Assembly (NCBI GenBank): GCA_040437565.1
Contig: JBDOQK010000020.1
Span: 1-64,000 of the forward strand
Length of the DNA: 64,000 nucleotides
Direction of reading: 5' to 3'
Source: Albugo candida
Lineage: Eukaryota > Oomycota > Peronosporomycetes > Albuginales
Shown here: piece by piece, positions 32,949 through 44,314 of the stretch
Layout of the letters: each line of letters begins with the position of its first letter
How positions within the stretch are numbered: the first letter of the stretch is position 1
Notes under the pieces: model-generated
What the model was told of the DNA's origin: nothing
The model's input: only the letters and a program-made list of their open reading frames with translations
Databases searched by the model: none
Program-made: the position numbers and the translations under genes

Positions 32949-35123
32949 TTACGTCTTGGATACGGCTGCAGTGCCCCAAGTGCTGCAATACGAGCATTGG
33001 TTCAAACTTACCGCTTGACTAATCACATTTTCTAATCTAGTATCTCGTCGCCTTTCAGCAAATCGGTAAGGAAGTTTGCCAATTGATGCGCTGTACTGCA
33101 GCAAGAGACGCGTGATTCTATAGTTCCCGGTCAACAAAGCCGCATCCAATGGATAAATACCATTATCTTTTGGTAAGTGAACGTTTGCTCCAGCACGTAA
33201 AAGGGATACAACGATACTTGTATGTCCTTTTTGACACGCTTTGAAAAGAGCTGTCGTACCGTGAATTGTTTGTTTATCCAGCATCGCTCCATGCGTGATT
33301 AGCAATGACACCATATTTTCATGACCTTCTTCTGAGGCAATATATAGCGAAGTCAAGCCTGAACATGTACATGCATTGATATCGGCACCTTCACGCAATA
33401 GAATTTCTACTACTTGTAAATGTCCCATTCGTGTGGCGATATGAAGTGCTGTCGAAAGATCGTCCATTTTTGCATGAATATCGACACTGTATTGAATGAG
33501 ACACTTGATAACTTGACTTTTGCCTTCTTGTGCTGCGATATAGAGACAACTGACTCCTTTGTTGGGTCGTTTGAAGTTGGGATTTGCACCGCGTTGGAGA
33601 AGTTCAGTGACGACGAGATCATGACCCATCTGGCAAGCAAGGTATAGCAAAGACACTTTGCCATTTAGTAAGACCTCAACATCCAATCCTGTCAGATTGA
33701 GAATATCTGCAACAATGGACGTGTGGCCCCGCTCACAAGCGAGAAAGAGAGCTTGGATATATTGTATGCGTTGATACTTATTATTTCGGATTATTTGCTT
33801 TAGCGCGGGTTTTGTGTGTAGATATCGCAATACCATCGAGCGATTACTATTTCTTGCAGCAACAGCCAAAGCAGTTGCACCAAGCTCGATAGGCACATCT
33901 GGGTCAGCCCCATGTTCCAATAGAAACTCAACCATATCATTCCGGTCCATTTCTGTTGCCAAGTAAAGCGGAGTGACCTGATGATTTGTACGTCGATTTA
34001 CATCAGCACCAGCTTCCACCAGGGGATAAAAAACTTGGTTTTGCTCCTTCGCGATAGAAATACACAATGGAGTTCCACCGTCCAGCTGTGTCACTTCGGT
34101 GTCCGCTTCTCCGAGTGACAATAACGAAAGAACGATCTTCTGTAAACCTTTGCCACAGGAAAATAAGAGGGCGGAATTGAACCCAAAACGCTGCGAAGGG
34201 ATATCTATGAGTGCTTTTTTTCCTGAACGAAGAAGTGTAATTTGAAATACTGTCAAATTTCCTCCCCGCTTTTCTATCAAAGACTCGACTCGATCTTTGT
34301 ATTCAGATATGAGAGCGTTGAAATGTGCCATATCGTCAACCTGATTCAAAACGATAAATTCAAAATCGTCCAATATGTCTTGCAAGCCAAATTCAATAAA
34401 AAGTTGTAAATGTGCTGGAGTATGAATCCCGTTTATGCTTTCGAGAGCAGGAAAATAATCCTCTAATCCATTCACGAAGCCATATTCAGCGCGTGTATCG
34501 TACAAATCGATTGATTTCAAACAAGGATGGCAGCCAGACACTCGATAATGCGCCATGTTGCCTGTTATTCGCTTGCAATGTCTAAAGGATAGCGATCTGA
34601 GCGAATGCGATTGTGCGTTCATAATGGAAAAAAATCCGAAATCTGTGAGTTCCAGACAATCATCGACGATCAGTTTCTCTAAATGTATCCAAAATTTGGT
34701 GACAACCATTAACAAGTCTTTATCTGTCAACGATCGCTGTCCCGAGAAATCTAATTCTCGAATACTTGAGTAATTGTAGCATATTGTTGAGCATAGTACT
34801 TGATCGATGTTCCGTTTGGTTATAGAAGAACAAATGGACATGTCGAGTCGATCAAGACATAAAGTTTCGATTTTAAATTTCCAATACAAACAGCATCTTT
34901 TTGCTACCTGATGATCACGAATATTGAGAAAGCTGAAAACACGGTCCGTCAAATTTTCATCACTTAGTTGGAAATGCAGCAACGACTGCATCTGCTTGCT
35001 GTTACTATCAGCTTTATTAATTGCTTTGTAAGAATTTGTATTTCTTTTATGTCGCATTTGTCGGATAAAAACCAAATTTTCTCGCATACCGAAATAAAGC
35101 ATCTCATCAAATGACCGCTTCAT
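32949..35123 (-). CDS. F-box/LRR/ankyrin-repeat protein
   Basis: A single-exon 724-aa protein. A degenerate F-box-like segment (about 50-90: SDENLTDRVFSFLNIRD, then CCLYWKF) is followed by leucine-rich, FBXL-like repeats (about 115-215: IRELDFSGQRSLTDKDL, LEKLIVDDCLELTD, LRSLSFRHCKRITG). From about residue 300 to 690 come roughly ten ankyrin repeats with clear cores such as GGTPLCISIA, VTPLYLATEMDRNDMVEFLL, STALHIATRMGHLQVVEILL and GTTALFKACQKGHTSIVVSL. The family logic suggests a substrate adaptor of an SCF ubiquitin ligase, with ankyrins or LRRs binding the target; no partner can be named. Intact, no introns. Confidence 0.88.
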   Translation of the reverse strand: MKRSFDEMLYFGMRENLVFIRQMRHKRNTNSYKAINKADSNSKQMQSLLHFQLSDENLTDRVFSFLNIRDHQVAKRCCLYWKFKIETLCLDRLDMSICSSITKRNIDQVLCSTICYNYSSIRELDFSGQRSLTDKDLLMVVTKFWIHLEKLIVDDCLELTDFGFFSIMNAQSHSLRSLSFRHCKRITGNMAHYRVSGCHPCLKSIDLYDTRAEYGFVNGLEDYFPALESINGIHTPAHLQLFIEFGLQDILDDFEFIVLNQVDDMAHFNALISEYKDRVESLIEKRGGNLTVFQITLLRSGKKALIDIPSQRFGFNSALLFSCGKGLQKIVLSLLSLGEADTEVTQLDGGTPLCISIAKEQNQVFYPLVEAGADVNRRTNHQVTPLYLATEMDRNDMVEFLLEHGADPDVPIELGATALAVAARNSNRSMVLRYLHTKPALKQIIRNNKYQRIQYIQALFLACERGHTSIVADILNLTGLDVEVLLNGKVSLLYLACQMGHDLVVTELLQRGANPNFKRPNKGVSCLYIAAQEGKSQVIKCLIQYSVDIHAKMDDLSTALHIATRMGHLQVVEILLREGADINACTCSGLTSLYIASEEGHENMVSLLITHGAMLDKQTIHGTTALFKACQKGHTSIVVSLLRAGANVHLPKDNGIYPLDAALLTGNYRITRLLLQYSASIGKLPYRFAERRRDTRLENVISQAVSLNQCSYCSTWGTAAVSKT

Positions 35124-37068
35124 TATTTACCAATTCCCTCCGAGCACAAAGTATGTGATTTGATTGTGCTGCAATAAGACCACCGAATCTTTGTGCTCGT
35201 GTTCAGCAATGAAAGTGTAGAAAAGACAAAGATCGACAACTTTGTAGGAAGACCATGTCATCACAAAATGTTTATCTAAATAGATTTTGACCAAAATAAA
35301 CCTCTCTTTTGTATTGATGTTTGTATGAAAGATTGGTCTCTAGCGAGGTTTTTGTGATACTCGTTGATAAGATCTGATGATCTGAGCGAAAAAGAATAGG
35401 AACCAAAGACGAAAACCTATCGATCACAAAAGCCTTTTCTTTTCAATGTGAGGAGGTAAGCAATAGCAGCTGCTTTTGCGTCCATAAGTATGTATATAGC
35501 AGCTGCGGAGCCTTTTATAGCAATTTTTATGATGAAGTCGTCTTACACCAATCGAGTTTTGATGTGATCACCGTGTGGTGGAAAGTGATCGATTTAGATA
35601 CGGTGATCACACCCTTGTGTCTCACATGCTACTTCTAAATGCGTGATCGAGAAAGACCCGCTTCTTTTTTGTCGCAATCTTATAACTTACGCTGTAAGCT
35701 GCGTAAATACTTCTTTTTCAGCTTTGTTCTAGAGTAAATTGTCACATCCTGTCAAAAGTAGTCCATTGTCAGCGCTCTGACTGTCAGCGCTTTGACATAT
35801 GGTGCAAGCAAGACCAGTAAACGTGCAGCATGCAAAAGCGGTTCATTTAATGGCTACACAAGCCTGACTACATTTTTTGTGTATTTGCATAAGAAAGGCA
35901 GTCACTCGACTTGGAGCTGTATTCAAAAGTGCTGCTTCCAGGTAATGCCAATGAAAGTTAATNNNNNNNNNNNNNNNNNNNNNNNNNNNNNNNNNNNNNN
36001 NNNNNNNNNNNNNNNNNNNNNNNNNNNNNNNNNNNNNNNNNNNNNNNNNNNNNNNNNNNNNNATGTGATCACCGTGTGGTGGAAAGTGATCGATTTAGAT
36101 ACGGTGATCACACCCTTGTGTCTCACATGCTACTTCTAAATGCGTGATCGAGAAAGACCCGCTTCTTTTTTGTCGCAATCTTATAACTTACGCTGTAAGC
36201 TGCGTAAATACTTCTTTTTCAGCTTTGTTCTAGAGTAAATTGTCACATCCTGTCAAAAGTAGTCCATTGTCAGCGCTCTGACTGTCAGCGCTTTGACATA
36301 TGGTGCAAGCAAGACCAGTAAACGTGCAGCATGCAAAAGCGGTTCATTTAATGGCTACACAAGCCTGACTACATTTTTTGTGTATTTGCATAAGAAAGGC
36401 AGTCACTCGACTTGGAGCTGTATTCAAAAGTGCTGCTTCCAGGTAATGCCAATGAAAGTTAATGAATTTCGACATTGGTACAATACCTAATGCTGTCTTG
36501 TGCGTGCCGATGTTCATGAGGTAATCTTAACAAGTTCACGCGATGAGCCTTCATACAACGAGTATATAGCTTTTAGTCATTGTCATCCTCGCTTCTATAG
36601 CCTCAATTCGTGTCAAGTCATCGCCTTGGACAGAACATGAGAAATGCGTTGTAAACACGGCCGAGTTAGAGCATTGACCTATTCAAGTGCAGTCATACTT
36701 TGGGCTTGCTCCTCCACTTATCATATGTGCGTAATAGTCGGGACGCTTGTAATGGACAAATCTAGATTACATAAACATAAGCTTTTTCTCTCACTTCACA
36801 TATTGCTGTCTGTTGCAAAAAATGATCGTTGGATAAACTCTTACAATATACAGAGTCGACTAACGATTATGTTTTATAGGCACAAAGACAGCCACAAGCA
36901 GCGAAATAAATGATTTATTCATACAATTCGCATATTGATGTCTCACGTTTGGACTCTTTGGTTGTTTTGTACAAACTCTCAAGTTGTGTGCTCTTTGTGA
37001 GTAAGGAGCACACGTGAAGAGAACGATGTAGATCGACTATCATCTCATATCAATCCAAGTGTAGCTCG
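35124..37068. other. 1.9-kb spacer with false duplication
   Basis: No gene recognised. It contains a 100-N gap with 401-bp duplicate flanks and several short open frames without a family match. Two GTGATCACCGTGTGGTGG sites in it are copies from the duplication. Confidence 0.5.
35562..36463. repeat. 401-bp duplicate flanks around gap 35963-36062
   Basis: Positions 35562-35962 and 36063-36463 appear identical and bracket a 100-N gap. Interpreted as one sequence present once in the genome. Confidence 0.9.
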
Positions 37069-37925
37069 TTACTTTTCTGGTTGGACCCACTCGATAGTTC
37101 CGTTGGCGTGGATTAAGAGTCCACCAAGTCGAGAATGTGTAGATGTCTTCTCCTTCAAGCCCAAATTCGACCAAATTCGATGTTTGACAAGCATAGAAAT
37201 TTGCGCTCTTTTTGCTGTTAGTGCGTCTTTATCGAAGGGTTCCAGTAGTACAAATGCCTCATTTGAAACTACGTCTGAGAAGATAATATCAGTAGCAGCA
37301 CATTTGACAATGATACGTCTGAAAGTAGATACCTTGCCCGATTGATTCAACTGCTTCCTCATCACCAAGCGAAGCTTCATCCGATTGTGCTCCTTCGTCG
37401 TCAGGGTAGGTGGATGCACAATTTTCGGATCTTGTTGAGCTGTTGGTCGTGGTATTCTCTGGAGATGGTGGGGCATCAAAATCATTCTTGCGATAAGCAG
37501 GGCGTTGACCTATATCAAGTTTATCATTCGTTGTCCTGCTCATTTTGTGAGCTGCTTCTCACCGTATGTATTATTTGCAGGCGTGCATAAGCAGGTCGAA
37601 TTGCATGCACAATGAGAAAAATGGCAAAATCGTCCGCGCTGACAGACTCCTTTATTCTGGAAATCGTAGCAAACACCGGCTCCTGGCGTTCACACGATGA
37701 GTATAGTTATCGCATGCGAAAGTGTGCAAATTACCACTTCGCTGCTTCTTGTTGGTCGTTAGGTCTTTATGCTGTACACATTGATATTTTAGCATTCCAA
37801 CATGACCAAGGCGCCATACTGAGTGATACCTCTTGCATTGGTCCAGAGTCACCAACGCGTACTTTCGCTGCTGACAAACCAGACTTTCTCTTCTCTTCTG
37901 AAAACACAAGTCCCAATTCTTCCAT
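37069..37925 (-). CDS. CCCH zinc-finger protein
   Basis: Five exons (37925-37830, 37771-37735, 37682-37563, 37509-37333, 37274-37069), introns 52-58 nt, 636 nt, 211 aa. A single C-x8-C-x5-C-x3-H finger (CYDFQNKGVCQRGRFCHFSH, about 48-67) is the RNA-binding type found in mRNA-processing and decay proteins. A low-complexity Ser/Thr/Asp/Glu linker follows, then a compact C-terminal region (about 140-211) with VSNEAFVLLEPFDKDALTA and ending IEWVQPEK that I do not recognise. Start choice: the first in-frame ATG of an open stretch; translation could begin further upstream, because the frame stays open for about 20 codons into the preceding gene. It lies 38 bp after the stop of the capping-enzyme-like gene on the same strand. 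Confidence 0.7.
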
Positions 37926-37963
37926 CTGTATATTCTCAGAAAAAGCTTGCTCAACCAGAGATA

Positions 37964-39328
37964 CTAGGCTTTTCTCCCATGGAGCATTTCTATCCGAAGC
38001 AGTACGAACGAATCTCCAGCCCCCTTAATGAATAACTTATAACCGAACATTGTTTCACCACAAAAAGTGAATATACCTTTCCGCCATCCCTGACCCTGTG
38101 CTGTGTCATTAAATTCCGGATCGCCAACATCCCATGATTTATTTTCATTAGAAGGAACAAAGGTCAACCATTCCGCGTCATATACACACTGAATGATTCG
38201 TGTCGATGCTTTTTTATCTTGCCGGAAATGGTCATTTTGCTCTATAGTCAACGTAAGAACGTCCGCGTTGGATACAGTTCTACGCTAATACCTTTAGAAA
38301 AAGTGATCCAATCGTAGAAAACTGGTGTGCGTTTCTCATGCGACATCAGCTTGTACCCTGTCGTCGGCGGTCGACCACGCCACTCGACTCCGAGTTGAAA
38401 ATCAACGGTTACCAGTGGCGCCGGAGTCCAATGGAATAGATTATTAGTTTGACCTGGCTTGTAAGGTGACGATACTGGTGTGAAGCTCAATCCAGCATTT
38501 TGTCTGGTTTGGGACACTCTTGGTATGATGCTTCGTATCACATGCTCGATGCGCGAAACCGGGTACATCGATGGAACTACTAGCTGGAAAGGATCAGGTG
38601 GTTGACCCTTCGGAAGCGGGATTGACTTTCGCGGTCCAACCACATCGTTTTGCAGCAGCTGATAATGAGCCTGTCATGAGTCAAGCGTAGATCAAGTGAT
38701 AATGCAACGCACTTTGAGGCGATCCTGTAGTTTGGAAGACATGACTGGGGTTCCATTGAGAAGTATGATATCATATGCTAAAAATGATAAGGCTGTTTTC
38801 GTCCCATCCTAAAAACGCAAGTAGGACAATAGCGCATCAATGGTAGTGAGTACTGAATGAGACCTTATCAGAGACCAATAAGCCGTCTAATAGCGTCCAT
38901 TGATGAGGTACGATAACATGACGGTCAACTCCTGGTTGCAATCGGTCCGGACGAACGGGACAGAATAGGATGAGTTCACGCATCTCATAATTTGGACTGA
39001 TAAGGTAGCATCGCCCTTGTAGAAGGAGAACTAAATATCTATTTGATTTATTATAATATCAGGAAAATTGTTATGTTATATGCACTACAAACCTGCAACC
39101 GACAGACTTCTCACACACAAAGTAAGACTGCTCTCCCACGTGGCTTAAATTTGAGCGAAGAAGCGTTTGTGGAATAGTCATTGGCGCTATGGAGGTGTCA
39201 TTCCATCCGATAATGCCATTGATCTGCCGCTGAATGTGCTTTTGTGTGTTTATATGAACTGGTTGGCCGATTTCGGGAGGCAAGTTGGCATCGACCGATA
39301 ATGAAAGCGTGTTGGCAATTACTGACAT
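37964..39328 (-). CDS. mRNA guanylyltransferase-like protein, altered active site
   Basis: Five exons (39328-39093, 39038-38864, 38808-38713, 38670-38292, 38241-37964), introns 42-55 nt, 1,164 nt, 387 aa. The order of nucleotidyltransferase motifs identifies a capping-enzyme guanylyltransferase: motif I region YFVCEKSVGCRYLVLL (Lys74), motif III TLLDGLLVSDK (127-137), IIIa FLAYDIILLNG (about 145), IV GLSFTPVSSPY (229-239), V FHWTPAPLVTVDFQL, then an OB-fold-like C-terminus. Compared with the family consensus, KxDG reads KSVG, DGE reads DGL, EGL reads AGL and the two lysines of KWK are His and Thr; motif VI is not evident. The lysine that would take GMP is kept. It may be a pseudo-enzyme or divergent paralogue. 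No triphosphatase domain is attached. Confidence 0.78.
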
Positions 39329-42300
39329 GTGAAAGGCCAAATATGGCTCATGCCGGTATGTAGTTTCAGAGGTAAAATGCTGTGAAGATATAAGAAAACG
39401 AAGGTAAATTTTGAAGGTAAAAGAAACTATCCACAGGCGTATTTCTATATGAACACATAAATGAGAAGCAGTGACCCTACCTTTGTACATCTCGTTGATC
39501 GCTGGCGCGTAATTTCGTATACATAGTGAAGTTGTCGACGAAATGACGATGTGAAATCTTAGCAACTGAAGAATTTTAATAGACGATGGATTCCCATGAT
39601 CTGAAGTTGCAAGAAACGCGTTATATTTAGTAACATTCCAACAACTGGTCCTTTGGACGACTTAAAAATGTGCATCTGATCGCTAAGCTGCTTCACCCAA
39701 GGCCGAATGAACATGAAGCCTTCCATTCTTCTTTCGTACTCGCGTATTGGAAGCCACGCATTCAGCGTAGCGTCGATACAGCACGCAAGCCGTTCTTGAC
39801 TTGAGTGATAGAATAGGTTGGTGCATTGTGTGTTGGAACCATCATGTACAGGCTAGACATGCCGCACCTCTGGATATCGATGATCGTATACAGCCTTGTG
39901 TACAACTGCCGCTCCCTTCGTCACTGCATCTGGCTTCACGTATCCCGCTTCGCCATTTCTACGCTTTGATATAAGCATTTAAAGCTTCTCTGAAGTTTCT
40001 AGTTACCCATACGAAAACACAAGCTATTCGACCTTGACCGTACCATCTAATACTTCATATCTGACGGAAACAATTAGAATATTGTGTACTTTTGCTTGGA
40101 CATAGCGCCCGTGTACATGCGGGTGGTTATCCTCACATTCACAGATCCATTGTAGCAGCAGACACTTCTCGAAGTTTGATAAAAGTGACCTCACACATAC
40201 TTCAAATTTTGATGCATGGCAGCCCACAATGGTCTTCTGCATATGACAAATGGTAGAGCAAGTGGTAACTATCCCATACCTTGCGAGATCTGGCTATAAC
40301 GCAGAATGAATACACAGTGCTTGCATCTGCGTGAGTGTCAGGTGCACCGGAGCTCCTGACGTTCACTGACTTTGTGACCTTCCGTTGGCGCGGTATAATT
40401 GCGCTCGAAGTGTTGTAAATGTTGCACGCAAATATATTTCCCAGTATATAAAGCAAATGCCCTCTTTATGTTATTAGCTTTATAGGTCACCCCACACTCG
40501 TTTTCGATTGGTGGTAGCTCCTCTCCATACTTGATGGTCAGAAGTGCTGGTTTTCTGATCTTAGTGCGATGCACAACGCTATGAAAGCACCAGTAACAAA
40601 AGTCAGATATGCTGCAGGGTGGGGCTGGTGTTGGATGAGGGCGTCTCCGTCATCTCCGTCTGAGCTACAATGTATACTGCGGCCTTTTATCGCTCGAGAA
40701 GCTTTCTAAGCGTAACGTCATGGCTTTCATACGGATTCGCACAAAAGTTTGACTAAAAGGATTGATATCGGCTTGTGGACGTGCACTTGCCGTGTTCACC
40801 GGAATACAAATTGTTTGGTGATCATAATCACTGGACTAGCTGAAAATTTAATTAGCTTGAAAGATTGCAGCATCCTTCTAAACGTATTTGAAGTTATGTT
40901 CTATTGAGAACAAAACGCATGACCGACCACATCGACAATGACGAAGTACGCGCTACTCGATTGATACCGTGGCAAGCCAAAAAAACTGGATATGTAATTT
41001 TCAGTTAGAATAGGTTCGTGCTCGCATTCGACCCGCCATGCCTTACGTGCGATCGTCCTCGATTTATTGATTTCTTCAAGAATCGACATGCAATCACGTT
41101 CGTCAGGTTCGTCAGACATCTACACGCAAAGTTGCAATGTTTTACCGCTTCTCAACGACGATAAAATCGCTTAAGGACAACATCAAGCTATGGAGTTGAT
41201 ATAGCTCACCGCATGCTGGGAAGCGGCCTACAAACATTGATATTGTAGCGCTTTTAAAAACAATATAACAGCGTGCTTTGCAGTGTTTACGAGTGAGAGA
41301 CCAAATCATAAACGCAGTCGTATAACCATGGATAAATGTACAGCCATGGAGGACGGCTTGTGAACTTCATCGAATGCACGAATGCTGTTGAATTTATAAA
41401 TGTTTACAGCTTCAAAAAAAGTCTGTCCTGTATCGATGAGCATTTCTCGACGGTCAACCGTAAGGGTCTCTCGCAACTCTGTTGAAAATCAAACCAATGG
41501 ATTCTAACAGTTGATGGCTCACAACCCAAAAAACGTAGCTATCTCTAAAAAACCGAAGCTAAGCAAAGATGCACAATGTGAGAAGAGAAATCCTGATTCG
41601 TGAATCCATGGTCCACGCACTGTTTGGTGAGCATGCAGAGTATGGGAATTGTTCATCTGGGTGGTGCAGGAGCACTCATCAAAGCGATCAAAGATATCGT
41701 GATGCTACATCTCCTTGAAATTGGGCTACAAAACGAACGACCGCTGCTCCACGTTGAATTTAAGAGAAGCGGCAAGATACAATTTTCTTTCACGGATCGA
41801 CATACAAGAGCAGTAACGTCATCCACCCTTCGTTATTCTCCAGTACTTTTGAATGAGGTGTTCCCGGAGCACCCAAAATACAAACATTTGCAAAGTTGGT
41901 TGACGAACGTAAGTGTGCCATACTAAACTACAATGGAAACCTATAAACACATGACGAACTAATTAGCGATGTATCCTTCTCTGTATAACTTGAATGGAAT
42001 CAGATAATGTATGGGCTCTCGCACATTGTGCCAATTATAGAACTGTCGTGTTACGGTGATTTATCAATCTTGTAATCTTCTGGAAATGATACAACTGGAT
42101 GTATTATCACTCGTCTCACTCTTTCATTCCGGAGGAAAAAGAAATTGGTAGATTAGTTGCTCACTTTCAAACCTTTCTTAACTATGCACAAACCATTGCA
42201 TCGATCAACGAAGACGGCCCGCATCATTATCAAAAGCTTCGCAATGGTCGCGATCATGTCACTTGACTAAAGTGCGCAGTGCTCATTTCTCAATGTTTTG

Positions 42301-43691
42301 CGAAGAGGGCGACAATACCACGCATATGATATGGTATTTTCAGCGATACTGTAGCCTCCCTCTGAATCCTTTGTGGATAAAACTAATCAGCTAAAAGCAT
42401 ATACAGTTTACAAAGGAGAGAGTTGGAAATCCCTCTCCAATCGAGGCACCTTACCATCACGTTTGAAATTTACCGTCCTTCTTTGCGCTGGCTGGAATTG
42501 TGGACTATTAGTCATCTACAAGTTAACGGATTCGCAGATTTATCGTCATTTTCCGAAGGCGTCGAATAGCAGTTGGTGACAGATGTTCAGGTAATAAAGT
42601 ATAGCTGTCTTTATGCTCTAGTGCAACTAAGCCCGTGGTCATTCGCGCAGTAAAGGAAAGCGCTAACGGTAGAGGGCTGTAAAGGGCAATACTGCTGCAA
42701 GTGTCTGAAAGCAGGCGACTTAAAAGTAGCTAGCTAGCTTTATTGCTTTGTGGATAAATAAGCACGCCAGGAAGTTTCTGAAATGCTGCTGGAAATTCTT
42801 TCGGAGATCTTTAGAACGTTGCAAAGTGTCAAATATGGGGTACCAGCTCGGGTTCAAGTGTTCTTTTCTAAACTCCAACTCATTGACGGACGCCATCAGA
42901 ATCAGCATATCGTGATTTTACTTCAAAGCGATTGTCTTTGTTTTGATTCCCTTGCCATATTTTGATTACCATTAATCGGTAAATTCTGAAAAGAAGTTTG
43001 CTGTTCTGTCTCTCTCTACCCAACTTCAACCATCGACGAGAACTTGCGGATTAAGAGGATAGACATGAGTACTACCTTTCTATCATTTTTTTGGAATCTC
43101 TTTACTTTCATACTTTTAGGAACCGTACAAACGATAAACACAAAGACTTGCTGTCTAAAAAGTATATTGGGAACTCTGTTAGCAACTATCTTATGTCTCT
43201 CTGCGACCTTTCACTGCCTACGAATATTTAGGAGTGGTGACCTTCCCCAGTGGAGGTCTTTAACTTACCGTCGCTGCAATCAGTAGATCCGGTTTTCAAG
43301 ACATACTATATCTTCAACCACCATTTCGAGTCTCAGGCAGGTCAATGTATAAGAACGCGCTACCTGCGTTCATGAAAACGTAGCATTAGCACCCGTTTAC
43401 CATCACCATCTGCATGACGCTATAATTACAGGAGGCATCTGCTTTCACTACAGTGATCAAGTGAAGCTTGATTGCAATACATTGAGAATTTGGTTAGATC
43501 GAGAATGCCAAGCGTGAGAAATTGTTTATAGTCGCATGGGAATTAGTATGTACTCATTGGACCCTTGACCGGAACCAAGCGAATGACAACATAACTTTTA
43601 ATAACTCGTTGCTAGATACAGCACTAGCTAGTATCTTTGTGTTCCGCCTCCACAACTTGACTATTTCGTGCAACCCCGGAAATTTGAGCAA
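39329..43691. other. 4.4-kb region without recognisable genes
   Basis: Open frames of 70-110 codons occur on both strands: 40338-40574 and 40901-41119 on minus, 41600-41926 and 43044-43286 on plus. None matches a family I recognise. The 41600-41926 frame contains FTDRH, as does the frame at 61886-62092; this could be chance or a shared decayed family. 43062-43286 has a hydrophobic N-terminus but no other support. I see no RNA gene. Confidence 0.4.
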
Positions 43692-43860
43692 TGATGGGTT
43701 GGGTATCCATCCCAAGGTTAGGTCACGCGTATCTTTCATATCTTTCCATAAAAACCGGTACCAGAGAGGATCTAAAATAATACACTTTTGATTTTGCAGT
43801 TATCGGAGTCGAACAATCCCGAAGCCGCAACAGTGAAGACTTGTTCAGGAGTGAACAAGA
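43692..43860 (+). repeat. Left LTR of the chromovirus
   Basis: Begins TGATGGGTTGGGTATCCATC and matches 47806-47986 over its length apart from scattered differences and one indel. The exact outer edge is uncertain by a few bases. Confidence 0.7.
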
Positions 43861-44160
43861 TGTCAAAGTTAACTTTAGCTCGTTACTTGTTTTCTTTAGA
43901 ATAAGTTCTGAAAGAAAACGTTTTTATTGGTGAAGATTATAAATACAAACGAAGACATGTACGAGGAGCTCAGTTGAAGGTGTCTATATTACTAGAATTA
44001 GACTAACTGACTTCTCTAGTTGCCTAGGCTACCTAAGATAACATATATACATATAAAAAACGTTTCGTGAAATACCTGTGAGAGATGATCAAATGTCGTC
44101 TCGTTGATAATCTCGTATCGTAGTAGCCTCAGCACCCTTAATACGAGACTGTGTCCAGCT

Positions 44161-44199
44161 TGTAAATGCTGTAAAGCTGTAAAGTTGTAAAGTTGTAAA
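44161..44199 (+). repeat. TGTAAAGY short tandem repeat
   Basis: About five imperfect copies of an 8-bp unit TGTAAAGC/T lie next to the gap at 44215-44314, within the nested insertion. Confidence 0.6.
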
Positions 44200-44214
44200 A
44201 ATGGTCCAAAAGTA

Positions 44215-44314
44215 NNNNNNNNNNNNNNNNNNNNNNNNNNNNNNNNNNNNNNNNNNNNNNNNNNNNNNNNNNNNNNNNNNNNNNNNNNNNNNNNNNNNNN
44301 NNNNNNNNNNNNNN
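44215..44314. other. Assembly gap without duplicate flanks
   Basis: 100 N. Unlike most gaps here, the two flanks share no sequence, so the amount of missing sequence is unknown. Confidence 0.8.
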
